Assembly (NCBI GenBank): GCA_017397695.1
Contig: JAFQIF010000066.1
Coordinates: 28,933-92,932, forward strand
From: Clostridia bacterium
Lineage (GTDB): Bacteria > Bacillota_A > Clostridia > Christensenellales > Aristaeellaceae
Direction of reading: 5' to 3'
DNA: 64,000 bases
Below the pieces are notes generated by a model. That model had not been told where the DNA came from. It ran no database searches and worked only from the letters and a program-made list of their open reading frames with translations. Within the stretch, counting starts at the first letter, position 1, and each line of letters begins with the position of its first letter. Below, piece after piece: positions 27,173-35,232 of this stretch. Both the position numbers and the translations under genes were made by a program.

Positions 27173-28117
27173 ATGTCTAAGTATGTTGTTTCGTGTTCTC
27201 CGCATCTGCGCGACAATGTGTCGACCAGGAGCATCATGCAGGACGTGTGCCTTGCGATGCTGCCTGCCTGCCTCGTCGGTGTGCTGTTCTTCGGTTACCG
27301 CGCGGCAATCATCCTCGTATTGTCTGTTGCGGCTGCGGTTCTGAGCGAAAAGTTCTACTGCAAGGCTGCTCATATTAAGGATACCACCGGCGATTTCAGC
27401 GCTGTGGTTACCGGTATGCTCCTGGCGATGAACCTGCCGTCCACCGTTCCGTACTGGATGCCGGTGATCGGCAGCATCATTGCGATTCTGCTGTGCAAGA
27501 TGATCTTCGGCGGCATCGGCCAGAACTTCATCAACCCGGCCCTGGCTGCCCGTGCGATTCTTGCGCTGTCCTGGGCGAGTGTTATGAACACCTTCGCCGC
27601 TCCGGCGTTTGGCAATCTGGCGGGTGTGGATACCATTGCTTCCGTTACGCCTGTTTCCGGCGCTGCCAATGGCAGCTTCACCCTGGCTCAGCTTGCGCTG
27701 GGCAACATTCCGGGTACCATCGGCGAGACCTGTAAGATCGCGCTGCTGCTGGGCGGTGCATACCTGTTGTATAAGAAGGTCATCACCTGGCACATTCCGG
27801 TGGCATTCATCGGTTCTTTCGCCGTGTGCTATCTGCTCTTCACCGGCTTTGATGTGAATGTTGCACTGTATCAGGTTCTCTCCGGCGGCCTGATCCTGGG
27901 CGCGTTCTTTATGGCGACCGACTATTCGTCTTCTCCGACGACTGCCAAGGGCAAGATCATCTTTGGTCTGGGCTGCGGTCTGCTGTTGTTCTGGTTCCGC
28001 TTTGGCAAGAAGGCCCCGGCAGAGTGGTGCTCCTTCGCCATCCTGCTGATGAACGTCGTGTCTCCGCTAATCGAGCGTGTGACCGGCACCAAGAGCTTTG
28101 GGGAGGTTAAGAAGTAA
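27173..28117 (+). CDS. rnfD: Rnf complex membrane subunit RnfD (covalent FMN)
   Basis: 314 residues from the ATG at 27173 (CGGAGG at 9 bases). It begins SKYVVSCSPHLRDNVSTRSIMQDVCLAMLPA, the RnfD/NqrB signature, and has about nine membrane segments. The TDYSSSPTTAKG motif near residue 250 corresponds to the conserved segment next to the site where FMN is bound to Thr, and GGIGQNFINPALAARA is also conserved. It carries electrons through the membrane in the ion-pumping complex. The stop overlaps the rnfG start by one base, so the two are coupled. Confidence 0.95.
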   Translation: MSKYVVSCSPHLRDNVSTRSIMQDVCLAMLPACLVGVLFFGYRAAIILVLSVAAAVLSEKFYCKAAHIKDTTGDFSAVVTGMLLAMNLPSTVPYWMPVIGSIIAILLCKMIFGGIGQNFINPALAARAILALSWASVMNTFAAPAFGNLAGVDTIASVTPVSGAANGSFTLAQLALGNIPGTIGETCKIALLLGGAYLLYKKVITWHIPVAFIGSFAVCYLLFTGFDVNVALYQVLSGGLILGAFFMATDYSSSPTTAKGKIIFGLGCGLLLFWFRFGKKAPAEWCSFAILLMNVVSPLIERVTGTKSFGEVKK

Positions 28118-30222
28118 TGGGTGACATTTTTAAGCTCGCGCTTCGTCTCTTCGTGTTCGCGCTTGTGGCTGCCGTCGCGCTGGCGATGACTAACGAAGTG
28201 ACCAAGGGCCCGATCGAGGCCCAGAAGCTCGCCGCCAAGATGGAAGCGCTCAATACCGTGCTTCCGGGCTGCGAATATGCTCAGATTGAATATGAAGGCC
28301 TGGCTGAGGGCAGCACCCTCGACGAGATCTTCGAAGCCAAGGATGCTTCCGGTGCGACCGTTGGCTATGCGCTGACTGCTGCGCCGCAGGGCTACGGCGG
28401 ACCGATTCCGATCACCGTCGGCATCAGCACCGAAGGCCACATTACCCAGACTTTTGTTGGCGCTCTGCAGGAGACCGCCGGTCTGGGCACCAAGGTTGGC
28501 GAGGCTGACTTCAAGGATCAGTTCATCGCCATTGCTGCCGATCCGGATACCCTGAATGATGACGTCGATACCATCGGCGGCGCGACGGTTTCTTCCAGCG
28601 CGTTCGTGAATGCGGTTTCCGAGATCCTTACTTATTCTAAGAACACTTTGAACATCGCGCCTGCTGCGGGCGATAAGGAAGCCATCCTTGCGGCGGCCGC
28701 TGCTGCCGCTGGCAATGCTGAGCCTGTGATCACCACCAACACCTACGACGTTAACGGCTTTGGCCCGATGAAGGTTGAGGTAGCGGTTGACGACGCTGGT
28801 AAGATCGTGTCCGTGAAGGTCCTTGAGCATGGCGAGACCCCGGGCTTCGGTGCGGATCTGATTGCGGATACCGCGGTCTTCGATGCGCTGGTTGGTCAGG
28901 ATATCGCTGGTGCTGCGATCGATGTGAAGGCTGGCGTGACGATGACCTCTAAGGGCATCAATGCTGCACTGAAGGCTGCCGGTCCGCAGGTTCCGACTGA
29001 TCCGTACACCGTTAAGGGCTTTGGCAAGTTCACCATGAACGTTGCTGTGCAGGACGGTGCAATCGCTGCGATCAATGCCCCGGTTCATAACGAGACCCCG
29101 GGCTTCGGTGCGGACATCCTCACCGAGGACGCGCTGGCTTATCTGGTTGGTCAGGACATCGCGACCGTGCAGGTCGATATGAAGTCCGGCGTAACCATGA
29201 CCTCCAATGCGATTGCTGACGCGCTCAAGCAGGCTGCTGCTGCCAACGGCATCGTGGTGGAGGCTGCTGAGGCTGCTCCGGCTGCCGATGTGACTTCCTC
29301 TGCGTCCACTGCCACTGCCGCCCCGGCTGCTGCTGAGACCGCTGCCGCCGGTAACGTCTACGACGTGAAGGGCTTCCAGCCGATGAAGGTTGCTGTCGAT
29401 GTGGATGCTGACGGCAAGATCGTGTCTGTGAGTGTTGTCGAGCACAACGAGACTCCGGGCTTCGGCGCTGACCTGATCGGTGCTGGCTTCGATGCGCTGG
29501 TTGGTCAGGACATCGCGACTGCGGCGATCGACGTGAAGTCCGGCGTGACGATGACCTCCAATGGTATGAATGATGCGCTGAAGGCTGCTGCCGCCGCTGC
29601 TCCGGCTGCTGAGGCTGCTCCGGCTGCTGCCGGCAACGTCTACGACGTGAAGGGCTTCCAGCCGATGAAGGTTGCCGTTGAGGTTGACGAGGCTGGTAAG
29701 ATCGTTTCCGTCGCCGTGACCGAGCACAACGAGACCCCGGGCTTTGGCGCTGACCTGATCGGCGCGGGCTTCGATGCGCTGGTTGGCCAGGACATCGCGA
29801 CCGCAGCGATCGATGTGAAGTCCGGCGTGACGATGACCTCCAACGGCATCAATGAGGCGCTGAAGGCTGCTGCTGCTGCCGCTCCGGCCGCTGAGGCTGC
29901 TCCGGTTGAGGAAGCTGCTGCTGTGACTGCCGAGGTTGCCAAGGTATATGAAGTGTCAGTGATGGGCATGAACAGCAAGCATCCGCTCACGCTGAGCATC
30001 TCTGTGGATGCCGAGGGCGTGATTGTCTCTGCTGTCTGCACGGATAGCAGCGAGGATAGGGGCGCTGCCGCTCTGGCTGAGGAAGCGCTTGCTGCGTTGG
30101 TTGGCCAGAACATCACCGATGCCAAGTATGATACTGTTGCCGGTGCGACTGTCACCAGCAACGCTGTCAATCAGGCGCTTGATACGATTGCGGCTTATGT
30201 CCGCGCTGAGGAGGTGCAGTAA
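28117..30222 (+). CDS. rnfG: giant RnfG with six FMN-binding domains (one canonical plus five extra)
   Basis: 701 residues; ordinary RnfG is about 200. Residues 1-180 are a normal RnfG: one N-terminal membrane anchor (about 5-23), ETAGLGTKV, and the flavinylation motif DTIGGATVSS with T157 as the likely FMN-Thr site. Five more FMN_bind-like domains follow, starting near residues 209, 297, 415, 509 and 611. Four carry an ETPGFGAD motif (the family ETPGLG) and a D-x-K-[AS]-G-V-T-M-T-S motif, with Thr at 275, 360, 478 and 572. The fifth has DTVAGATVTS with T678 but lacks ETPG. Ala/Pro/Glu linkers join several domains. With the anchor orientation of RnfG, all would lie outside the membrane. The gene sits between rnfD and rnfE with 1-base overlap and 0-base gap. 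Whether each repeat is flavinylated is unproven. Confidence 0.92.
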   Translation: MGDIFKLALRLFVFALVAAVALAMTNEVTKGPIEAQKLAAKMEALNTVLPGCEYAQIEYEGLAEGSTLDEIFEAKDASGATVGYALTAAPQGYGGPIPITVGISTEGHITQTFVGALQETAGLGTKVGEADFKDQFIAIAADPDTLNDDVDTIGGATVSSSAFVNAVSEILTYSKNTLNIAPAAGDKEAILAAAAAAAGNAEPVITTNTYDVNGFGPMKVEVAVDDAGKIVSVKVLEHGETPGFGADLIADTAVFDALVGQDIAGAAIDVKAGVTMTSKGINAALKAAGPQVPTDPYTVKGFGKFTMNVAVQDGAIAAINAPVHNETPGFGADILTEDALAYLVGQDIATVQVDMKSGVTMTSNAIADALKQAAAANGIVVEAAEAAPAADVTSSASTATAAPAAAETAAAGNVYDVKGFQPMKVAVDVDADGKIVSVSVVEHNETPGFGADLIGAGFDALVGQDIATAAIDVKSGVTMTSNGMNDALKAAAAAAPAAEAAPAAAGNVYDVKGFQPMKVAVEVDEAGKIVSVAVTEHNETPGFGADLIGAGFDALVGQDIATAAIDVKSGVTMTSNGINEALKAAAAAAPAAEAAPVEEAAAVTAEVAKVYEVSVMGMNSKHPLTLSISVDAEGVIVSAVCTDSSEDRGAAALAEEALAALVGQNITDAKYDTVAGATVTSNAVNQALDTIAAYVRAEEVQ
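28738..30205 (+). repeat. tandem FMN_bind-like repeats within rnfG
   Basis: Five in-frame repeat units start near 28741, 29005, 29359, 29641 and 29947. The third and fourth are nearly identical at DNA level, offset by 282 bases (94 codons) and including the Ala/Pro linker; the first and second are more diverged and the fifth the most. This pattern points to internal duplication, with the 29353-29920 pair the most recent. Confidence 0.88.
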
Positions 30223-30819
30223 ATGAAGGAGCTTCGCAAAATCTTCATGAACGGCATCATCGACGAGAACCCCACGTTCCGCATGGTGCTGGGCATGTGT
30301 CCGACGCTGGCTATCACGACCGCTGTCAGCAACGGCATCGGCATGGGTCTGGCGACGACGGTTGTCTTGGTCTGTTCTAACCTGTTTATTTCTCTGCTTC
30401 GCAAGGTGATTCCGGATGAAATCCGTATTCCGGCGTTTATCGTGGTTATCGCGACGTTCGTTACCATTGTTCAGTTGGTCATCAAGGCGTTCCTGCCGGC
30501 CCTTGATGCTGCCCTGGGCATGTTCATTCCGCTGATCGTCGTAAACTGCATTATTTTCGGCCGCGCGGAAGCGTTTGCTTGCAAGAATAAGCCGCTTGCA
30601 TCCATTGCTGATGGCCTCGGTATGGGTCTTGGTTTCACCTGCGCGATCACCCTGATCTGTGCTGTTCGCGAGCTGTTCGGTGCGGGCACCTTGCTGGGCG
30701 TGCAGGTGATGCCGACTAGCTACATGCCGATGGACTTGCTGGTTAAGCCGGCAGGTGGCTTCATCGTGCTGGGCCTGATGATGGCGCTCATGAACAAGCT
30801 GCTGCCCAAGAAGGCGTAA
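30223..30819 (+). CDS. rnfE: Rnf complex membrane subunit RnfE
   Basis: 198 residues with six predicted membrane segments. It starts LRKIFMNGIIDENPTFRMVLGMCPTLAIT, the RnfE/NqrD signature, and has the conserved VNCIIFGRAEAFA segment in a central helix. In the complex, RnfA and RnfE form an inverted pair that holds a membrane [2Fe-2S] cluster through conserved cysteines, here the ones in GMCPTLA and VNCIIFGR. The ATG follows the rnfG stop without a gap, and the ribosome site GAGGTG lies inside rnfG. rnfA follows after 12 bases. Confidence 0.96.
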   Translation: MKELRKIFMNGIIDENPTFRMVLGMCPTLAITTAVSNGIGMGLATTVVLVCSNLFISLLRKVIPDEIRIPAFIVVIATFVTIVQLVIKAFLPALDAALGMFIPLIVVNCIIFGRAEAFACKNKPLASIADGLGMGLGFTCAITLICAVRELFGAGTLLGVQVMPTSYMPMDLLVKPAGGFIVLGLMMALMNKLLPKKA

Positions 30820-30831
30820 GGAGGAAAAGTA

Positions 30832-31407
30832 ATGGAACAGATTCTTACGATCCTGATTGGCTCTATCTTCGTTAACAACTTTGCGATGTCCCGCTTCCTG
30901 GGTATCTGTCCGTTCCTGGGTGTTTCTAAGAAGCTGGATTCTGCGTTTGGCATGGGCATGGCCGTTACCTTCGTTATGGCGATGGCGTCTCTTGTCGCTT
31001 ACATGGTTAACTCTTTCCTGCTTGTGCCGTTTGGTCTTGAGTATCTGCAGACGATCGCCTTTATTCTGGTTATCGCCGTGCTGGTTCAGATCGTCGAGAT
31101 GGCGCTCAAGAAGATGATGCCGAGCCTGTATCAGGCGCTGGGCGTTTATCTGCCGCTGATCACTACCAACTGTGCTGTACTGGGTGTTACTCAGCTGAAT
31201 GTCACCGAAGGCTATAACCTGGTTCTGTCTGTCATCAATGGTACGGCTTCCGCTCTGGGTTTCACGCTGGCGATCTGCCTGTTCGCAGGTATCCGCGAGC
31301 GCCTGGCAGTTGGCAACATGCCCAAGTGGATGGATGGTTTCGTCGGTGCACTGCTGACTGCCGGTCTGATGGCCGTGGCTTTCAACGGCTTCAGTGGTCT
31401 GATTTAA
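30832..31407 (+). CDS. rnfA: Rnf complex membrane subunit RnfA
   Basis: 191 residues, six membrane segments. It contains VNNFAMSRFLGICPFLGVSKK and LITTNCAVLGVTQLN, the RnfA/NqrE signatures; the cysteines in these two segments are the likely ligands shared with RnfE for the membrane iron-sulfur cluster. AAGGAGG precedes the ATG. It lies 12 bases after rnfE and 24 bases before rnfB. Nothing departs from the family. Confidence 0.96.
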   Translation: MEQILTILIGSIFVNNFAMSRFLGICPFLGVSKKLDSAFGMGMAVTFVMAMASLVAYMVNSFLLVPFGLEYLQTIAFILVIAVLVQIVEMALKKMMPSLYQALGVYLPLITTNCAVLGVTQLNVTEGYNLVLSVINGTASALGFTLAICLFAGIRERLAVGNMPKWMDGFVGALLTAGLMAVAFNGFSGLI

Positions 31408-31431
31408 GCGTGGAGCGAGGAGGAAACAAAA

Positions 31432-32523
31432 GTGAGTATTACTGCTATTCTTGCCGCTGCGCTTGTCATCAGTGTGATGGGTCTCGTTTTCGGCGCTCTG
31501 CTGGGCGTGACTGGTCGTGTTTTTGCGGTTCCGTCCAATCCCACTGTTGTTGCGCTGCGTGAATGCCTGCCGGGCGCGAACTGCGGCGCCTGCGGCTATC
31601 CTGGCTGCGACGGCTATGCTGCTGCCGTTGCCGAAGGCAAGGCTGAAGTCGGATCCTGCTCCGTCGGCGGCCCGAAGTGCACCGCTGCGATGGCTGAGAT
31701 CATGGGTGTCTCCGCCAGCGCTGGCGTGCGCATGGTGGCGACTGTTGCCTGCCAGGGCTATGGCGATCACTGCGCGGAGAAGAACTATCAGGGTATCACC
31801 GACTGTGTCGCTGCGTCCCTGATCAACAATGGCACTAAGGCCTGCCAGTATGCCTGCCTTGGTCTGGGCACCTGCGAGCGTGCCTGTCCGTTCGGCGCAA
31901 TCCATGTCGATCCGGTGAAGAAGATCGCCGTTGTCGACAAGGAGAAGTGCCAGGGCTGTAAGAAGTGCGTTGCTGCCTGCCCGCAGCACGTGCTGAGCAT
32001 GCAGCCTGACAACATCGTCGCACAGATTAAGTGCCACAATCCGGAGAAGGGCAACGCCCTAAAGGAGAAGTGCGATAAGGCCTGCGTTGGCTGCGAGGCC
32101 TGCGTGAAGTCCTGTAACTTCGGCGCGCTGACCATGGAGAATGGTGTTCCGAAGTTTGACTACGAGAAGTGCGTGGGCTGCATGGCCTGTGCCGATGCCT
32201 GTCCGACTGGTGCGCTGACTGCTCAGTATGAGCTGCGCAAGGAAGCGTACATTGATCCGGCCAAGTGTGTGGGCTGCACGCTGTGCGTCAAGCAGTGTAA
32301 GTTTGACGCTATTGAGGGCGCGCTCAAGCAGAAGCACAAGGTGCTGGGTGCCTGTACTGGCTGCGGCGCCTGTGCTGCGAAGTGCCCGCGCAAGGCGATT
32401 ACCATGCGTGACCGTCGTGCTCCGCGCAACAAGATGGACAAGGTGAAGAAGGTTCCTGCAGCTCCGGCTGCTAAGCCTGCTGCTCCAGCGGCTAAGCCGG
32501 CTGCTCCTGCTGAGCAGAAGTAA
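31432..32523 (+). CDS. rnfB: Rnf complex ferredoxin-accepting subunit RnfB, multi-cluster
   Basis: 363 residues with a GTG start and AGGAGG upstream. RnfB receives electrons from reduced ferredoxin. After one N-terminal membrane segment (about 3-25) comes the 4Fe-4S domain with GANCGACGYPGCDGYA and a fourth Cys in GGPKC. Six ferredoxin-type Cys motifs follow: CQYACLGLGTCERACP, CQGCKKCVAACP, CVGCEACVKSC, CVGCMACADACP, CVGCTLCVKQC and CTGCGACAAKCP. This is at the high end but within the clostridial range. The last about 25 residues are an Ala/Lys/Pro tail (AAKPAAPAAKPAAPAEQK). It is the last rnf gene and is followed by a strong terminator. Confidence 0.95.
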   Translation: MSITAILAAALVISVMGLVFGALLGVTGRVFAVPSNPTVVALRECLPGANCGACGYPGCDGYAAAVAEGKAEVGSCSVGGPKCTAAMAEIMGVSASAGVRMVATVACQGYGDHCAEKNYQGITDCVAASLINNGTKACQYACLGLGTCERACPFGAIHVDPVKKIAVVDKEKCQGCKKCVAACPQHVLSMQPDNIVAQIKCHNPEKGNALKEKCDKACVGCEACVKSCNFGALTMENGVPKFDYEKCVGCMACADACPTGALTAQYELRKEAYIDPAKCVGCTLCVKQCKFDAIEGALKQKHKVLGACTGCGACAAKCPRKAITMRDRRAPRNKMDKVKKVPAAPAAKPAAPAAKPAAPAEQK

Positions 32524-32545
32524 TCTGTTGGAATAATACAAACCG

Positions 32546-32586
32546 AGAAGAGGAATGGGCAAAACCGTTCCTCTTCTTTCGTTTTT
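32546..32586 (+). terminator. intrinsic terminator after rnfB
   Basis: AGAAGAGGAA pairs with TTCCTCTTCT over 10 positions, followed by TTCGTTTTTA. It ends the rnfCDGEAB operon. Confidence 0.85.
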
Positions 32587-32631
32587 ATTGTACAAAAAAA
32601 CAAATTGACGAGAAAAATGAAAGATTAAAAC

Positions 32632-32660
32632 TTGATTTCTGCAAGATTTGCGGTTATAAT
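32632..32660 (+). promoter_or_regulatory. vegetative promoter of glyA
   Basis: TTGATT, 17 bases, TATAAT, 35 bases before the glyA start. The region is AT-rich and has no competing signal. Confidence 0.72.
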
Positions 32661-32695
32661 AATCGAGAATTAAGTATTATAAGGCGGTGCCGAAT

Positions 32696-33949
32696 ATGAT
32701 CGATTTTAAATCCATTAATGCTGCAGATCCTGAGCTTTGTGCTGCAATGCAGGATGAGCTCAAGCGTCAGCGTGAGCATATCGAGTTGATTGCTTCTGAG
32801 AATTTTGTCAGTGATGCTGTGCTTGCAGCGATGGGTTCTCATCTTACCAATAAATATGCCGAGGGATATCCAGGAAAGCGTTACTACGGCGGCTGCCAGT
32901 ATGTAGATGTTGTTGAGAATCTTGCGCGTGACCGTGCTAAGCAGCTCTTTGGTGCAGAGCATGCCAATGTACAGCCTCATTCCGGTGCGCAGGCCAATAT
33001 GGCAGTCTATTTTGCTATGCTGAATCCGGGGGATACGGTCATGGGTATGAACTTGTCCCATGGTGGTCATCTTACGCATGGCAGCCCGGTTAACATGTCT
33101 GGTAAGTATTTCAACTTTGTGGCCTATGGCGTCACGGATGACGAAGAGGTCATCGATTACGATGCGCTGGAGAAGCAGGCGATGGAGGTTCAGCCCAAGC
33201 TGATCGGTGCTGGAGCTTCTGCCTATCCGCGTGTGATTGATTTTGCGCGTCTGCGTGAGATTGCGGATAAAGTTGGCTGCCTTCTGATGGTTGATATGGC
33301 GCATATTGCAGGCCTCGTTGCTGCGGGGGAGCATCCGAATCCTGTTCCGTATGCTGATTTTGTCACAACCACGACGCATAAGACGCTGCGTGGCCCGCGC
33401 GGTGGTATGATCCTGTGCAAAGAACAGTATGCAAAGGCTGTTGATAAGGCAATTTTTCCCGGAACGCAGGGTGGTCCGCTGGAGCATGTGATCGCCGGCA
33501 AGGCAGTTTGCTTCAAGGAAGCGCTTAGCGATGAATTCAAGGTATATCAGCATCAGATTGTGCTCAATGCCAAGGCGATGGCGGATGAGTTCACCAGACA
33601 GGGCATTCGTTTGGTTTCTGGCGGTACGGATAATCATCTGATGCTGCTCGACCTTACTGGTACTGGTGTAACCGGCAAGGCGTTGGAAGGCCTGCTGGGT
33701 GCGGCAAATATCACGGTGAATAAGAATACAATTCCCAAGGAGACGCTCAGCCCGTTTGTGACCAGCGGCGTGCGAATTGGTACGCCGGCGGTTACTTCCA
33801 GAGGTATGAAGGAACCGGAGATGGTGCTTATCGCTCAGCTGATTGCAAAGCTCATTCGTGAGGGCGAAGCGGCTGTAGAAACCGTGAAGGCAGAAGTGCT
33901 TGCACTATGTGCTCGCTTCCCGCTGTATGATGGCTGCGTCAACGAGTGA
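32696..33949 (+). CDS. glyA: serine hydroxymethyltransferase
   Basis: 417 residues from the ATG at 32696 (AAGGCGG 8 bases upstream; a GTG at 32687 lies within that site). PLP enzyme converting serine and tetrahydrofolate to glycine and 5,10-methylene-tetrahydrofolate. Conserved segments include [25 protein letters not shown], and [13 protein letters not shown] with the PLP lysine K229. Length and motifs are fully standard. It is a single-gene unit bounded by its own promoter and a terminator. Confidence 0.97.
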   Translation: MIDFKSINAADPELCAAMQDELKRQREHIELIASENFVSDAVLAAMGSHLTNKYAEGYPGKRYYGGCQYVDVVENLARDRAKQLFGAEHANVQPHSGAQANMAVYFAMLNPGDTVMGMNLSHGGHLTHGSPVNMSGKYFNFVAYGVTDDEEVIDYDALEKQAMEVQPKLIGAGASAYPRVIDFARLREIADKVGCLLMVDMAHIAGLVAAGEHPNPVPYADFVTTTTHKTLRGPRGGMILCKEQYAKAVDKAIFPGTQGGPLEHVIAGKAVCFKEALSDEFKVYQHQIVLNAKAMADEFTRQGIRLVSGGTDNHLMLLDLTGTGVTGKALEGLLGAANITVNKNTIPKETLSPFVTSGVRIGTPAVTSRGMKEPEMVLIAQLIAKLIREGEAAVETVKAEVLALCARFPLYDGCVNE

Positions 33950-33959
33950 ATAATATGAT

Positions 33960-33994
33960 AAAGCGTATCGGAGCAGGATCCGATGCGCTTTTCC
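33960..33994 (+). terminator. intrinsic terminator after glyA
   Basis: AAAGCGTATCGGA pairs with TCCGATGCGCTTT (13 positions, one G-T wobble) around a 6-base loop, followed by TTCC. The T-run is short. Confidence 0.75.
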
Positions 33995-34027
33995 ATATTC
34001 TGCCAAATTGTTCTGCCAAGTTTATGG

Positions 34028-34056
34028 TTGACACGAATGCGGGCACAGAGTAAACT
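34028..34056 (+). promoter_or_regulatory. vegetative promoter of the cysteine desulfurase-hflX unit
   Basis: A perfect TTGACA -35, 17-base spacer and TAAACT -10, 42 bases before the desulfurase start. Confidence 0.7.
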
Positions 34057-34098
34057 AAATATGTATGTATTTTTTCAGAGAAGGGGGAAGCGAATGGA

Positions 34099-35214
34099 AT
34101 GATCTATTTGGATCACGCAGCAACGACGCCTGTCAGGGATGAAGTACTTGCCGATATGCTTCCGTATTTCTCTCAATCCTTTGCCAATGCCAGCAGCGGT
34201 TATTCTCAGGCTCGTGAGAGCAGGCGGGCAATAGACTGTGCTCGCGGAGAAGTGGCCGATCTAATTGGTGCAAATCGAAGCGAGATTTACTTTACATCTG
34301 GCGGCAGCGAATCGGATAATTGGGCGTTGCTGGGTGCTGCTGCGGCGCAGCCGGCTAAAAAGCATATCATTACAACAAAGGTTGAGCATCATGCAGTGCT
34401 CCATACATGCCAAGCGCTGGAGCGTCGCGGCTATGAGGTGACGTATCTTGGTGTTGATTCTATGGGGCGGGTTTTGCTGAAGGAATTTGAAGAGGCAATT
34501 CGGCCAGATACGCTCATGGCGTCTGTGATGTTGGCCAACAATGAAACAGGCACGATTCAGCCGATCAGGGAATTGTCTTGTATTGCGCATGCCTATGGAA
34601 TCATGATGCATACTGATGCAATCCAGGCTGTAGGTCACATTCCGGTGAATGTTGCAGATCTGGATGTGGATATGCTTTCAGTGTCGGCACACAAGTTTGG
34701 CGGACCGAAGGGAATAGGCGCTCTGTATGTAAAATGTGGTGTACGGCTGGAGAAGCTGATCTACGGCGGCGCGCAGGAAAGAAACATGCGTGCTGGTACA
34801 GAAAATACGCCTGCCATTGTCGGCATGGGAAAAGCGGCTGTCCTCTCATCGCGCTGCATGCAGCAGGAATCTGCGCATGTGATGGCACTGCGAGACGATC
34901 TTGAGCGGAAACTGTTGCGCATAAAGGGTATCAGGGTAAATGGCGATCGGACAAACAGGCTGCCGGGGCATTTGCATGTTTCGATCGGACAGGCAAATAA
35001 GACGCTTTTGCTGATGCAGCTGGATTTGGAAGGAATTGCTGTTTCTGCAGGCAGTGCGTGCTCTTCTGGAGCGGCTATACGTTCGCATGTGATAGAAGCT
35101 ATGGGGCTTGCATCGGATGGACAAGCCGACATCCGTTTTTCTATCGCTGCGCAGAATACAACAGAAGAAATCGATAAAACAGTAACCGCAATCCGGCGGA
35201 TTTTAAAGCGATAA
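34099..35214 (+). CDS. cysteine desulfurase (NifS/IscS family)
   Basis: 371 residues. PLP enzyme that takes sulfur from cysteine for iron-sulfur clusters or tRNA thiolation. It begins MIYLDHAATTPV, has SAHKFGGPKG with the PLP lysine K199, and the active-site loop AGSACSSGA with C321 near the C-terminus, typical of the NifS/IscS class I type. No iscU or mnmA is adjacent, so the acceptor is unknown. A two-codon frame (ATG GAA TGA) at 34094 overlaps the start; the desulfurase ATG at 34099 is the first that gives the conserved N-terminus. hflX follows after 18 bases. Confidence 0.94.
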   Translation: MIYLDHAATTPVRDEVLADMLPYFSQSFANASSGYSQARESRRAIDCARGEVADLIGANRSEIYFTSGGSESDNWALLGAAAAQPAKKHIITTKVEHHAVLHTCQALERRGYEVTYLGVDSMGRVLLKEFEEAIRPDTLMASVMLANNETGTIQPIRELSCIAHAYGIMMHTDAIQAVGHIPVNVADLDVDMLSVSAHKFGGPKGIGALYVKCGVRLEKLIYGGAQERNMRAGTENTPAIVGMGKAAVLSSRCMQQESAHVMALRDDLERKLLRIKGIRVNGDRTNRLPGHLHVSIGQANKTLLLMQLDLEGIAVSAGSACSSGAAIRSHVIEAMGLASDGQADIRFSIAAQNTTEEIDKTVTAIRRILKR

Positions 35215-35232
35215 AGGAGAAAGAACCTTTTC

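Noticed and set aside
27922..29727. 601-codon open frame on the minus strand opposite rnfD-rnfG
   Set aside because: It lies opposite clear rnf genes and encodes low-complexity sequence created by their biased codon use; it has no ribosome site or family match.
28738..30205. Frameshift or assembly fusion of rnfG with another gene
   Set aside because: The frame is open throughout, repeats are in phase, flanking rnfD and rnfE keep tight spacing, and every repeat keeps the FMN_bind-type motif pattern in whole or in part, so a real long gene is the simpler reading.
29956..32037. 693-codon open frame on the minus strand opposite rnfG-rnfB
   Set aside because: Same reason: a shadow of high-GC third positions in rnfE, rnfA and rnfB, rich in His, Gln, Asn and Arg without any domain.
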